DNA from: Citrobacter amalonaticus Y19 | GTDB taxonomy: Bacteria > Pseudomonadota > Gammaproteobacteria > Enterobacterales > Enterobacteriaceae | Assembly: GCF_000981805.1 (NCBI RefSeq) | Contig: NZ_CP011132.1 | Coordinates: forward strand, 3,472,001-3,536,000 | DNA length: 64,000 bases | Direction: 5' to 3' | Part shown: positions 8,348 through 17,028 of the stretch, piece after piece | Numbering within the stretch: the stretch's first letter is position 1 | Layout: each line of letters begins with the position of its first letter | Notes under the pieces: generated by a model | Databases searched by the model: none | The model's input: the letters and a program-made list of their open reading frames with translations, nothing else | What the model was told of the DNA's origin: nothing | Program-made: the position numbers and the translations under genes

Positions 8348-9781
8348 ATGAAAAAACTCACCTTACCGAAAGATTTTCTCTGGGGCGGCGCGGTTGCTGC
8401 ACATCAGGTTGAAGGCGGCTGGAACAAAGGCGGCAAAGGCCCCAGCATTTGTGATGTTCTGACCGACGGCGCACATGGCGTACCCCGTGAAATCACCCAG
8501 CACGTGGTACCAGGTAAATACTACCCGAACCACGACGCGGTCGATTTTTATGGTCACTACAAAGAAGACATCCAACTGTTTGCCGAAATGGGCTTTAAAT
8601 GCTTTCGCACGTCCATCGCCTGGACCCGCATCTTCCCACAAGGCGACGAAACGCAACCAAATGAAGAAGGGCTGAAATTCTACGACGACATGTTTGACGA
8701 GTTGCTCAAGTACAATATCGAGCCGGTCATTACCCTTTCTCACTTTGAAATGCCGCTGCACCTGGTGCAGCAGTACGGCGGCTGGACTAACCGCAAGGTC
8801 GTTGATTTCTTTGTTCGTTTTGCCGAAGTGGTGTTTGAACGCTACAAGCATAAGGTCAAATACTGGATGACCTTCAACGAGATCAACAACCAACGCAACT
8901 GGCGTGCGCCGCTGTTTGGCTATTGCTGTTCCGGCGTGGTCTATACCGAGCACGAAAACCCGGAAGAGACCATGTACCAGGTGCTGCACCACCAGTTTGT
9001 CGCCAGCGCGTTAGCGGTGAAGGCGGCACGTCGCATCAACCCGGAGATGAAAGTGGGCTGCATGCTGGCGATGGTGGCGTTGTATCCGTTCTCCTGTAAA
9101 CCAGAGGACGTCATGTTCGCCCAGGAGTCTATGCGTGAGCGCTATGTTTTCACCGACGTTCAACTGCGCGGCTACTACCCTTCCTATGTTCTCAACGAGT
9201 GGGAGCGTCGCGGCTTTAACATCAAAATGGAAGATGGCGATACCGCGATTCTGCGTGAAGGCACCTGCGATTACCTTGGTTTCAGCTACTACATGACCAA
9301 TGCGGTGAAGGCCGAAGGCGGCAGCGGCGATGCCATTTCGGGTTTCGAAGGCAGCGTACCGAACCCACACGTCAAGGCCTCCGACTGGGGCTGGCAGATT
9401 GACCCGGTGGGCCTGCGCTATTCACTGTGCGAACTGTATGAGCGCTACCAGAAACCGTTGTTCATTGTGGAAAACGGCTTTGGTGCCATAGATAAAGTGG
9501 AAGAAGACGGCAGCATTAACGATGACTACCGCATCGACTATCTGCGCGCCCATATCGAAGAGATGATGAAGGCGGTCACGTATGACGGTGTGGATCTCAT
9601 GGGCTACACGCCGTGGGGCTGCATCGACTGTGTCTCTTTCACCACCGGCCAGTACAGCAAACGCTACGGTTTTATCTATGTGAACAAACACGACGACGGT
9701 ACGGGTGATATGTCGCGTTCACGTAAGAAGAGCTTCGACTGGTACAAAACGGTGATCGCCAGCAACGGCGAGGCTCTCTAA
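8348..9781 (+). CDS. bglA: 6-phospho-beta-glucosidase BglA
   Basis: 477-residue GH1 enzyme, close to E. coli BglA (479). The acid/base Glu is E178 in TFNEIN and the nucleophile Glu is E375 in FIVENGFG. The N-terminal GH1 signature FLWGGAVAAHQVEGGWN (residues 10-26) is intact, and SRSRKKSF near the C-terminus fits phosphate recognition. It hydrolyses phosphorylated aryl-beta-glucosides and cellobiose-6-phosphate brought in by PTS permeases. No PTS gene is adjacent, but an orphan lac/cel-type EIIC lies 40 kb away (49189-50538). The RpiR gene just upstream is a likely regulator. Confidence 0.97.
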   Translation: MKKLTLPKDFLWGGAVAAHQVEGGWNKGGKGPSICDVLTDGAHGVPREITQHVVPGKYYPNHDAVDFYGHYKEDIQLFAEMGFKCFRTSIAWTRIFPQGDETQPNEEGLKFYDDMFDELLKYNIEPVITLSHFEMPLHLVQQYGGWTNRKVVDFFVRFAEVVFERYKHKVKYWMTFNEINNQRNWRAPLFGYCCSGVVYTEHENPEETMYQVLHHQFVASALAVKAARRINPEMKVGCMLAMVALYPFSCKPEDVMFAQESMRERYVFTDVQLRGYYPSYVLNEWERRGFNIKMEDGDTAILREGTCDYLGFSYYMTNAVKAEGGSGDAISGFEGSVPNPHVKASDWGWQIDPVGLRYSLCELYERYQKPLFIVENGFGAIDKVEEDGSINDDYRIDYLRAHIEEMMKAVTYDGVDLMGYTPWGCIDCVSFTTGQYSKRYGFIYVNKHDDGTGDMSRSRKKSFDWYKTVIASNGEAL

Positions 9782-9787
9782 GGGATT

Positions 9788-9867
9788 GCCGGATGGCGCT
9801 GCGCTTATCCGGCCTACAGGTTCTGTTTCCGCAGGCCGGATAAGGCGTTTATGCCACTATCCGGCAT
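9788..9867. repeat. REP pair between bglA and ygfF
   Basis: Two inverted REP modules (GCCGGATGGCGCTGCGCTTATCC... and ...GGCCGGATAAGGCG...CCGGCAT) sit between the convergent 3' ends of bglA and ygfF. No separate intrinsic terminator is seen here. Confidence 0.9.
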
Positions 9868-9875
9868 TCCTTGTC

Positions 9876-10619
9876 TTACTTTCCGCCTGCCAGTTCCAGA
9901 AAACTGCCCGTGACATACGACGCTTTCTCACTCAGCAGCCAGACAATGGCCTGCGCCACCTCTTCCGGTTGACCACCGCGCTGCATGGGTAACATTGACT
10001 TCACGCGATCCACCCGCCCAGGCTCGCCGCCGGAGGCGTGGATTTCGGTGTAGATCAGCCCCGGACGCACGCCGTTAACCCGGATCCCCTGCGCCGCCAC
10101 CTCCAGCGCTAAGCCGGTGGTCAGTGAATCCACGGCTCCTTTTGACGCCGCGTAGTCAACATATTCCCCCGGAGCCCCCAGACGCGACGCCGCTGACGAC
10201 ACGTTCACAATCGCCCCGCCGTGACCGCCGTGTTTGTGCGACATGCGCTTTACCGCTTCGCGACAGCAGAGGAAATACCCCGTCACGTTGGTCGACAGCA
10301 CGCGGTTAATCCGCTCGGCAGAGAGATTTTCGATGGTACTTTGTTCAAATAAAATTCCGGCATTATTGACCAGCGCCACCAGTGGCTCATTTTCACGATC
10401 GATAGATTCAAACATCGCCACGACCTGCGCTTCATCACTGATATCTGCGCGCAGGGTAAACGCGTTTCCCCCGGCGGCGATAATGTCGTTCACCACCCCG
10501 GTGGCGGCCCGAATATTGTGATGAAAGTTGACGGCAACCGTGTAACCTTCCAGTGCCAGCAGCAAGGCTGTCGCGCGCCCGATACCGCGACTGCCACCGG
10601 TAACCAATGCTATTGCCAT
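9876..10619 (-). CDS. ygfF: YgfF, short-chain dehydrogenase/reductase
   Basis: 247 residues from the ATG at 10617-10619, the same as E. coli YgfF. It is a classical SDR: cofactor loop TGGSRGIGRA (residues 7-16), NNAG near residue 88, catalytic Ser in NVSSAASRLG, and YxxxK as YVDYAASKGA. The C-terminus ends with the common SFLELAGGK. The Arg in the glycine loop hints at NADP(H) preference. The substrate is unknown; it resembles sugar or 3-ketoacyl reductases. It lies downstream of gcvP on the same strand but beyond a strong terminator, so it is probably transcribed separately. Confidence 0.93.
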   Translation of the reverse strand: MAIALVTGGSRGIGRATALLLALEGYTVAVNFHHNIRAATGVVNDIIAAGGNAFTLRADISDEAQVVAMFESIDRENEPLVALVNNAGILFEQSTIENLSAERINRVLSTNVTGYFLCCREAVKRMSHKHGGHGGAIVNVSSAASRLGAPGEYVDYAASKGAVDSLTTGLALEVAAQGIRVNGVRPGLIYTEIHASGGEPGRVDRVKSMLPMQRGGQPEEVAQAIVWLLSEKASYVTGSFLELAGGK

Positions 10620-10629
10620 GCCCTTTTCC

Positions 10630-10661
10630 CCCAAAAAGAATAAAGGCGCCGAAGCGCCTTT
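10630..10661 (-). terminator. Intrinsic terminator of gcvTHP
   Basis: Read on the minus strand just after gcvP: stem AAAGGCGC / GCGCCTTT closed by a UUCG tetraloop, then a T-rich tail (TATTCTTTTT). The C(UUCG)G loop and T run make this a textbook rho-independent terminator. Its tail overlaps the ygfF start region. Confidence 0.9.
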
Positions 10662-10683
10662 AAAAGATAGTCGAATCAGCAGA

Positions 10684-13557
10684 TTACTGGTATTCGCTCA
10701 TCGGTACGCAGGAGCAGAACAGGTTACGATCGCCGTAAACGTCATCAAGACGCTTCACGGTTGGCCAGTACTTGTTCGCCACGCCCGCCGGGAAGACGGC
10801 GACTTCACGGCTGTAACCGTGATTCCACTCCGTCACCAGCTCATTCTGGGTGTGCGGTGCGTTAACCAGCGGGTTATCTTCCAGCGACCAGACTCCCGCC
10901 TTCACGCTGTCAATTTCCGCGCGAATCGCCAGCATGGCGTTGATAAAGCGATCCAGTTCCACTTTGCTTTCCGATTCCGTCGGTTCAACCATCAGCGTAC
11001 CCGCGACCGGGAACGACATGGTTGGCGCGTGGAAACCGTAGTCGATCAGACGTTTGGCAATGTCCAGTTCACTAATGCCAGTCTCTTCTTTCAGTGGGCG
11101 AATATCGAGAATACACTCATGCGCCACGCGGCCATCGCGACCGGTATACAACACCGGGAACGCGTCTTTCAGCCGACTGGCGATGTAGTTGGCATTCAGA
11201 ATCGCTACCTGGCTTGCTTGCTTCAACCCTTCCGCGCCCATCATGCGGATATACATCCAACTGATCGGCAGAATCGATGCGCTGCCGAACGGTGCGGCAG
11301 AGACCGCGCCCTGACGGGTCAGCATCCCTTCAATCTGCACCACGCTGTGTCCCGGTACAAACGGTGCCAGGTGCGATTTCACACCAATGGGTCCCATACC
11401 CGGACCGCCGCCGCCGTGCGGAATGCAGAAGGTTTTATGCAGGTTAAGGTGTGAAACGTCAGCACCGATAAAGCCCGGAGAGGTGATGCCCACCTGAGCG
11501 TTCATATTTGCGCCGTCGAGATAAACCTGACCACCGAACTGATGGACTATCTCGCACACTTCGCGGATCGTCTCTTCGTAAACACCGTGGGTGGACGGAT
11601 AGGTCACCATGATGCAGGAGAGGTTTTCGCCCGCCTGACCGGCTTTGTCACGCAGATCGCCGAGATCGATGTTGCCATTCTTATCACAGGCCACGACCAC
11701 CACCTGCATACCCGCCATCTGTGCAGAAGCCGGGTTCGTCCCGTGTGCAGAGGCCGGGATCAGGCAGATATCGCGATGCCCTTCGTTGCGGCTTTCGTGG
11801 TAATGACGAATCGCCAGCAGTCCGGCGTATTCACCCTGCGCACCGGAGTTTGGCTGCATACAGACGGCATCATAACCAGTCAGTTTAACCAGCCAGTCAG
11901 AAAGCTGACCGATCATCTGATGGTAGCCTTCCGCCTGTTCTGGCGGGCAGAACGGATGCAATTCAGCAAATTCCGGCCAAGTGATCGGGATCATTTCCGC
12001 TGCCGCGTTCAGCTTCATGGTGCAGGAGCCCAGCGGGATCATCGCCTGATTCAGCGCCAGATCTTTACGCTCAAGCCCGTGCATGTAGCGCATCATTTCG
12101 GTTTCGCTGTGGTAGCGATTGAACACCGGGTGGCTCAGGATGGCGTCATCGCGCAGCATACTTTCCTGAATCGAACGACTGTCGTGCGCTACCTCTTTAT
12201 CCAGCGTGTCGACGTTCAGACCATGGCTATCGCCCAGCAGAACAGTGAACAACTGCACAATATTTTCACGGGTGGTGGTTTCGTCGAGCGTAATGCCTAC
12301 CGCGCTATGGATATCACTACGCAGGTTGATTTCTGCCGCTTGCGCACGCGCCAATACCGCCGCTTTGTCCGCCACCTCCACGCACAAGGTGTCGAAGTAA
12401 TGAGCGTGACGCAGTTTCAGCCCTTTCTGTTGCAGGCCGGCCGCCAGAATGTCGGTCAGACGGTGAATACGATTCGCGATGCGTTTCAGGCCAACCGGGC
12501 CATGATAAACGGCATACAGACTGGCGATGTTCGCCAGCAGCACCTGAGAGGTACAAATGTTGGAGTTCGCTTTCTCGCGGCGAATATGCTGCTCACGAGT
12601 CTGCATCGCCATGCGCAGCGCGGTATTGCCTGCCGCATCTTTCGATACGCCGATAATACGGCCCGGCATGGAGCGTTTAAATTCATCTTTCGCGGCAAAG
12701 AATGCCGCGTGTGGGCCGCCGTAGCCCATCGGTACGCCAAAGCGTTGCGCAGAGCCGAAAACAATGTCCGCACCCTGTTTGCCCGGCGCGGTCAGCAGCA
12801 CCAGGGCCATAAAGTCGGCAGCAACGCTGACAATCACTTTGCGTGACTTCAGTTCGCTAATCAACGCGCTGTAGTCGTGGACTTCACCGGTGGTTCCCAC
12901 CTGCTGTAACAGCACGCCGAACACATCCTGGTGATCCAGCACTTTCGCCGCATCATCCACAATCACGTCAAAACCAAAGGTTTCTGCACGCGTACGCACA
13001 ACATCCAGCGTTTGCGGATGCACATCCGCGGCAACGAAGAAACGGTTCGCGTTTTTCAGTTTGCTGACGCGCTTCGCCATCGCCATCGCTTCAGCCGCCG
13101 CGGTGGCTTCATCGAGCAGCGAAGCAGAAGCCATGTCCAGACCGGTCAGATCCAGCGTCACCTGCTGGAAGTTCAACAGCGCTTCCAGACGACCCTGAGA
13201 CACTTCCGGCTGATAAGGCGTATAGGCCGTGTACCAACCTGGGTTTTCCAGCATGTTGCGCAGGATAACGGGCGGCAGCTGCACGGCGGTGTAACCCATG
13301 CCAATGTATGACGTGAAGCGCTTGTTACGCCCGGCGATGGCCTTTAATTCTGCCAGCGCAGCATATTCGGTCGCCGCCTCGCCGACCTGCGGTGGGGTCG
13401 CGAGCTGAATATCTTTCGGCACAATCTGGCCGATCAACGCATTTAACGACCCGGCGCCAACCGCATTCAGCATCTCTTGCTGCTGCGCGGCGTCCGGTCC
13501 GATGTGGCGTTCAATGAAAGCGCCGCTGTTTTCAAGCTGGCTTAACGTCTGTGTCAT
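10684..13557 (-). CDS. gcvP: Glycine dehydrogenase (decarboxylating), P-protein
   Basis: 957 residues from the ATG at 13555-13557 (MTQTLSQLENSGAFIERHIGP), identical in length to E. coli GcvP; 27 upstream in-frame residues are not part of the family. The two halves are homologous. The PLP lysine lies in the C-terminal half within HLNLHKTFCIPHGGGGPG. The P-protein decarboxylates glycine and passes the aminomethyl group to the lipoyl arm of GcvH. It is the last gene of gcvT-gcvH-gcvP. The gap to gcvH is 217 bases because it carries a REP and an ERIC element. Confidence 0.98.
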   Translation of the reverse strand: MTQTLSQLENSGAFIERHIGPDAAQQQEMLNAVGAGSLNALIGQIVPKDIQLATPPQVGEAATEYAALAELKAIAGRNKRFTSYIGMGYTAVQLPPVILRNMLENPGWYTAYTPYQPEVSQGRLEALLNFQQVTLDLTGLDMASASLLDEATAAAEAMAMAKRVSKLKNANRFFVAADVHPQTLDVVRTRAETFGFDVIVDDAAKVLDHQDVFGVLLQQVGTTGEVHDYSALISELKSRKVIVSVAADFMALVLLTAPGKQGADIVFGSAQRFGVPMGYGGPHAAFFAAKDEFKRSMPGRIIGVSKDAAGNTALRMAMQTREQHIRREKANSNICTSQVLLANIASLYAVYHGPVGLKRIANRIHRLTDILAAGLQQKGLKLRHAHYFDTLCVEVADKAAVLARAQAAEINLRSDIHSAVGITLDETTTRENIVQLFTVLLGDSHGLNVDTLDKEVAHDSRSIQESMLRDDAILSHPVFNRYHSETEMMRYMHGLERKDLALNQAMIPLGSCTMKLNAAAEMIPITWPEFAELHPFCPPEQAEGYHQMIGQLSDWLVKLTGYDAVCMQPNSGAQGEYAGLLAIRHYHESRNEGHRDICLIPASAHGTNPASAQMAGMQVVVVACDKNGNIDLGDLRDKAGQAGENLSCIMVTYPSTHGVYEETIREVCEIVHQFGGQVYLDGANMNAQVGITSPGFIGADVSHLNLHKTFCIPHGGGGPGMGPIGVKSHLAPFVPGHSVVQIEGMLTRQGAVSAAPFGSASILPISWMYIRMMGAEGLKQASQVAILNANYIASRLKDAFPVLYTGRDGRVAHECILDIRPLKEETGISELDIAKRLIDYGFHAPTMSFPVAGTLMVEPTESESKVELDRFINAMLAIRAEIDSVKAGVWSLEDNPLVNAPHTQNELVTEWNHGYSREVAVFPAGVANKYWPTVKRLDDVYGDRNLFCSCVPMSEYQ

Positions 13558-13607
13558 GGGCGATGGTTCCTGAAACGTGCAGTGAATCGTGATTGTCTGA
13601 CTGGTTT

Positions 13608-13634
13608 GCCCGGTGGCGCTCTCGCTTACCGGGC
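13608..13634. repeat. Single REP module in the gcvH-gcvP gap
   Basis: GCCCGGTGGCGCTCTCGCTTACCGGGC forms a stem of about 7 bp and matches the REP core of the other arrays here. It is transcribed within the gcvTHP mRNA. Confidence 0.75.
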
Positions 13635-13650
13635 TCATCGACTATGGTCG

Positions 13651-13774
13651 ATACGCAAAATCATTCGCGTTGCAGGAAGGCGGCGACACAGCGAATCCCC
13701 AGGAGCTTACATCAGTAAGTGACTGGGGTGAGCGAGGAAGCCAACACACCTGCAGCGTGAAGGATGACGCGTAT
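13651..13774. repeat. ERIC (IRU) element inside the gcvTHP operon
   Basis: About 124 bases with the ERIC core: GAATCCCCAGGAGCTTACAT at 13693-13712 followed by GTAAGTGACTGGGGTGAGCG, which match the classical ERIC1R and ERIC2 consensus blocks almost base for base. The outer ends are inverted (ATACGC...TGCAGG and CCTGCA...GCGTAT). The element ends exactly at the gcvH stop codon. ERIC copies inside operons can fold in the mRNA and change processing or stability. Confidence 0.92.
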
Positions 13775-14164
13775 TTATTCGTCTTCGAGCAGAGCTTCGT
13801 ACGCTGTCGCATCCAGCAGCGAGTCCAGTTCACTCTCATCGCTGGCTTTGATTTTGAAGATCCAGCCACCGGCATACGGCTCGCTGTTCACCAGTTCCGG
13901 GGAGTCGCTCAGCGCGTCGTTAACGGCCACGATCTCGCCGCTGACCGGCGCATAAATGTCAGAAGCGGCTTTGACCGATTCGGCAACCGCGCAGTCGTCG
14001 CCCGCGCTAACGGTCGCGCCGACGTCTGGCAGGTCAACAAAAACCATGTCGCCCAACAGTTCCTGAGCGTGTTCGGTGATGCCAACGGTGTAAGAGCCGT
14101 CAGCTTCTTTGCGCAGCCATTCGTGTTCTTTGCTGTATTTCAGTTCTGCTGGTACGTTGCTCAT
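13775..14164 (-). CDS. gcvH: Glycine cleavage system H-protein
   Basis: 129 residues. The second Met of an MM pair (14164) is used, as in E. coli. The lipoylated Lys is K65 counting Met, in AESVKAASDI. This small beta-barrel shuttles the aminomethyl intermediate from GcvP to GcvT and is reoxidised by Lpd. It starts 25 bases after gcvT. An ERIC element begins immediately at its stop codon. Confidence 0.98.
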   Translation of the reverse strand: MSNVPAELKYSKEHEWLRKEADGSYTVGITEHAQELLGDMVFVDLPDVGATVSAGDDCAVAESVKAASDIYAPVSGEIVAVNDALSDSPELVNSEPYAGGWIFKIKASDESELDSLLDATAYEALLEDE

Positions 14165-14189
14165 CAATCAATCTCCAGAAAAGGATGAA

Positions 14190-15284
14190 TCACGCGACGG
14201 CTTTGCCGTTACGCACAAAAACAGGTTTAGTCACTTTTACCGGCATTTCGCGGTTGCGAATCTGCACAATTGCCGTTTCGCCAATGCCTGCTGGCACGCG
14301 CGCCAGCGCAATGCTGTAGCCCAGCGTCGGTGAGAAGGTACCGCTGGTAATAACGCCTTCCAGTTGATTACCCTGGGCATCAGTGAAACGTACCGGCAGT
14401 TCGTTACGCAGAACGCCTTTTTCAGTCATCACCAGACCAACCAGTTGTTCGTGGCCTTTTTCACGCTGGACTTCCAGCGCCTCACGACCGATAAAGTCGC
14501 GATCGGTCGGTTCCCAGGCGATGGTCCAGCCCATATTGGCCGCCAACGGGGTGATCCCCTCATCCATCTCCTGACCATACAGATTCATACCGGCTTCCAG
14601 GCGCAGCGTATCGCGCGCGCCCAGACCACACGGTTTCACGCCCGCTTCCACCAGCGCACGCCAGAAATCCGCCGCCTTTTCATTCGGCATCGCAATTTCA
14701 TAGCCCGCTTCACCGGTGTAACCGGTCGTGGCAATAAACAGGTCACCCGTTTGCACGCCGAAGAACGGTTTCATGCCTTCGACGGCTTTGCGCTGTTCGT
14801 CAGTAAACAGGGATGCCGCCTTCGCCTGCGCGTTTGGCCCCTGCACGGCAATCAGCGACAGGTCATCACGTACGGTAATGTCGATGGCATAAGGTTCTGC
14901 GTGTTGGGTAATCCAGGAGAGGTCTTTTTCGCGGGTGGCGGAGTTGACAACGAGGCGGAAGAAGTCTTCGGTAAAGTAATAGACAATCAGGTCATCTATC
15001 ACGCCGCCTGAGGCGTTGAGCATACCGGAATAAAGGGCTTTGCCGGTTTTCGTTAACTTTGCCACGTCGTTCGCCAGCAGATAACGCAAGAACTCCCGGG
15101 TGCGACTGCCGCGCAGATCGACGATGGTCATGTGTGACACATCAAACATCCCGGCATCGGTGCGGACCGCATGGTGCTCATCGAGCTGAGAACCATAATG
15201 CAGCGGCATCATCCAGCCGTGGAAATCGACCATGCGAGCACCGCATAGCGTGTGTTGTTCGTACAAAGGAGTCTGTTGAGCCAT
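14190..15284 (-). CDS. gcvT: Aminomethyltransferase, T-protein
   Basis: 364 residues, equal to E. coli GcvT. The folate-binding fold is marked by DVSHM near residue 48-52 (with the catalytic Asp further on in NASGGVIDD, about 97-105), GYTGEAGYEI and the C-terminal barrel ending in VFVRNGKAVA. It transfers the one-carbon unit from aminomethyl-GcvH to tetrahydrofolate, giving 5,10-methylene-THF and ammonia. It is the first gene of the operon, preceded by a 450-base control region with GcvA-type motifs. Confidence 0.98.
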   Translation of the reverse strand: MAQQTPLYEQHTLCGARMVDFHGWMMPLHYGSQLDEHHAVRTDAGMFDVSHMTIVDLRGSRTREFLRYLLANDVAKLTKTGKALYSGMLNASGGVIDDLIVYYFTEDFFRLVVNSATREKDLSWITQHAEPYAIDITVRDDLSLIAVQGPNAQAKAASLFTDEQRKAVEGMKPFFGVQTGDLFIATTGYTGEAGYEIAMPNEKAADFWRALVEAGVKPCGLGARDTLRLEAGMNLYGQEMDEGITPLAANMGWTIAWEPTDRDFIGREALEVQREKGHEQLVGLVMTEKGVLRNELPVRFTDAQGNQLEGVITSGTFSPTLGYSIALARVPAGIGETAIVQIRNREMPVKVTKPVFVRNGKAVA

Positions 15285-15429
15285 CTTGTCCTCATTGAAT
15301 AAGCGGGGCTAACTACCCTTTCGCGGCGAAAATTGTCGCCACGAAATCCGGCATCGACGCCACTGCTGGGCCCCGACGCAAACGTTCTCTTTGCCCCTGA
15401 ACTTACCACCGAAACCCACGCTAAACCAT

Positions 15430-15660
15430 AAAACAAAATTAACCATCACATTAGCTTATGGCCAAAAATCACCAAAATACCGTCAGCATAAAAAACCACA
15501 GTTAACGTAAATCACGCAGACAGAAAACTATCATTAATCTATTACAGGCAAAGATAACCACATTAAACGCTAAAAAAATGTCAAAACTGGCGTTATGAGA
15601 AAATCACGACATTAGAAAATATAATGCGAAAAGAACAGTGAAATTAGTTTATTTCAAATG
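15430..15660 (-). promoter_or_regulatory. gcvTHP control region with three CTAAT (GcvA-type) motifs
   Basis: The 450 bases between gcvT and ubiI hold no gene. On the gcvT strand, CTAAT occurs at 15450-15454, 15611-15615 and 15643-15647. E. coli GcvA uses one promoter-proximal and two distal sites carrying CTAAT, with similar relative spacing. The stretch is A/T rich, which also suits Lrp, the known co-activator. The pattern supports conserved GcvA/GcvR/Lrp control; the individual sites are inferred. Confidence 0.6.
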
Positions 15661-15670
15661 AGGGAATCCC

Positions 15671-15688
15671 CCCGGCGAACACGCCGGG
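15671..15688 (-). terminator. GC hairpin after ubiI
   Basis: Stem CCCGGCG / CGCCGGG with a 4-base loop lies 47 bases past the ubiI stop. The following bases on the minus strand are GGGGATTCCC, without a T run, so termination strength is uncertain. Confidence 0.5.
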
Positions 15689-15734
15689 AGAAGGAAATGT
15701 GACGGGTTTCAAATTCTTTAAAAGAGGTGAATGC

Positions 15735-16937
15735 TTAACGAAGCCACTCAGGCAAATCGTTGAGTCCCATTGCCTGACGGAGAAGTTGCGGTTTAACACC
15801 CGGAAGGGTATCAGCCAGTTTCAGCCCCATATCACGCAGCAGTTTTTTCGCCGGATGCGTCCCCGCAAACAGCTCGCGGAACCCCTGCATACCTGCCAGC
15901 ATCATCGCCGCGCTGTGCTTACGGCTGCGCTCATAGCGACGCAAATAGAGGTACTGACCAATGTCTTTACCCTGACGATGCAGACGTTTGAGTTCATCCA
16001 CCAGTTCCGCTGCATCCATAAACCCGAGGTTCACGCCCTGTCCGGCCAGCGGATGGATGGTATGCGCAGCGTCACCCACCAGCGCCAGCCGATGCGCGGC
16101 GAACTGACGCGCATAGCGTCCCGTCAGCGGAAACACCTGGCGTTCGCTCTCCACGCGACACAGCCCCAGACGATTATCAAACGCCATGTTCAGCGCCTGA
16201 TTAAACTGTTCATCGCTTGCCTGCTGCATCCGCTCAGCTTCTTGTGGCGCAAGCGACCAGACGATGGAGCACAAATGCGGATCGCTAAGCGGCAGGAACG
16301 CCAGAATGCCTTCGCCATGAAACGCCTGACGGGCAACGGCACCGTGGGCTTCTTCGGTACGAATGGTCGCGACCAGCGCATGATGGCGATAATCCCAGAA
16401 GGTCAATGGAATGTCCGCTTTATTGCGTAGCCACGAGTTTGCCCCATCAGCGCCAATCACCAGACGCGCCGTGAGCATTGCGCCATCCTTCAGCGTCAGG
16501 AAGGCTTCATTTTCGCCCCACGCCACCTGCAGTAATTCGGCAGGCGCCATCAGCGTGATATCGGAGGATTGCTGCGCTTTTTGCCACAGCGCGTAATGGA
16601 TAACCGCGTTCTCCACGATATGGCCCAGATGGCTGTAGCCCATGCTTTGGTCATCAAATTCGATACGACCAAAGCTGTCTTTATCCCACACTTCCATCCC
16701 GTGATAGCAACTGGCGCGACGAGCCACAATGTCTGACCAGACGCCCAGTCGGGTAAGCAGTTTTTCACTGGCGGCATTGATCGCCGACACGCGAAGCGCG
16801 GGATCGGCATCCGCCGCCAGCGGTTGCGGTTCGCGCTGTTCGAGCACGGCGACACGTAAACCGCTGCCCTGCAGTCCACACGCGACAGCCAGGCCAACCA
16901 TGCCTCCGCCCACGATTGCTACATCAACACTTTGCAC
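15735..16937 (-). CDS. ubiI: UbiI, 2-polyprenylphenol C5-hydroxylase
   Basis: 400-residue FAD monooxygenase of the UbiH/UbiF/UbiI family. The Rossmann GxGxxG variant is VAIVGGGMVGLAVA (residues 6-19), and the second FAD motif is VGDAAHTIHPLAGQGVNLG (about 285-303). UbiI (formerly VisC) hydroxylates C5 of the polyprenyl-phenol ring in aerobic ubiquinone synthesis within the soluble Ubi complex. It follows ubiH on the same strand after a 91-base gap holding a REP-like hairpin. The gcvTHP control region begins downstream. Confidence 0.96.
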   Translation of the reverse strand: MQSVDVAIVGGGMVGLAVACGLQGSGLRVAVLEQREPQPLAADADPALRVSAINAASEKLLTRLGVWSDIVARRASCYHGMEVWDKDSFGRIEFDDQSMGYSHLGHIVENAVIHYALWQKAQQSSDITLMAPAELLQVAWGENEAFLTLKDGAMLTARLVIGADGANSWLRNKADIPLTFWDYRHHALVATIRTEEAHGAVARQAFHGEGILAFLPLSDPHLCSIVWSLAPQEAERMQQASDEQFNQALNMAFDNRLGLCRVESERQVFPLTGRYARQFAAHRLALVGDAAHTIHPLAGQGVNLGFMDAAELVDELKRLHRQGKDIGQYLYLRRYERSRKHSAAMMLAGMQGFRELFAGTHPAKKLLRDMGLKLADTLPGVKPQLLRQAMGLNDLPEWLR

Positions 16938-16990
16938 TGTTTACTCCTGGAAATCGGAAACCGCCATCGGGCGTCATGTTCGTATAAATA

Positions 16991-17015
16991 CCGGATGGCG
17001 CTTCGCCTGTCCGGT
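16991..17015. repeat. REP-like hairpin between ubiH and ubiI
   Basis: CCGGATGGCGCTTCGCCTGTCCGG is one REP core in the intercistronic gap. It probably stabilises upstream mRNA ends rather than separating the genes. Confidence 0.65.
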
Positions 17016-17028
17016 CTGGAGATGATGT

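Noticed and set aside
11542..12846. 434-codon open frame on the plus strand
   Set aside because: Antisense to gcvP, with shadow-type composition.
15285..15734. Glycine riboswitch upstream of gcvT
   Set aside because: No tandem aptamer-like structure is apparent. Enterobacterial gcvTHP is controlled by GcvA/GcvR, and CTAAT motifs are present.
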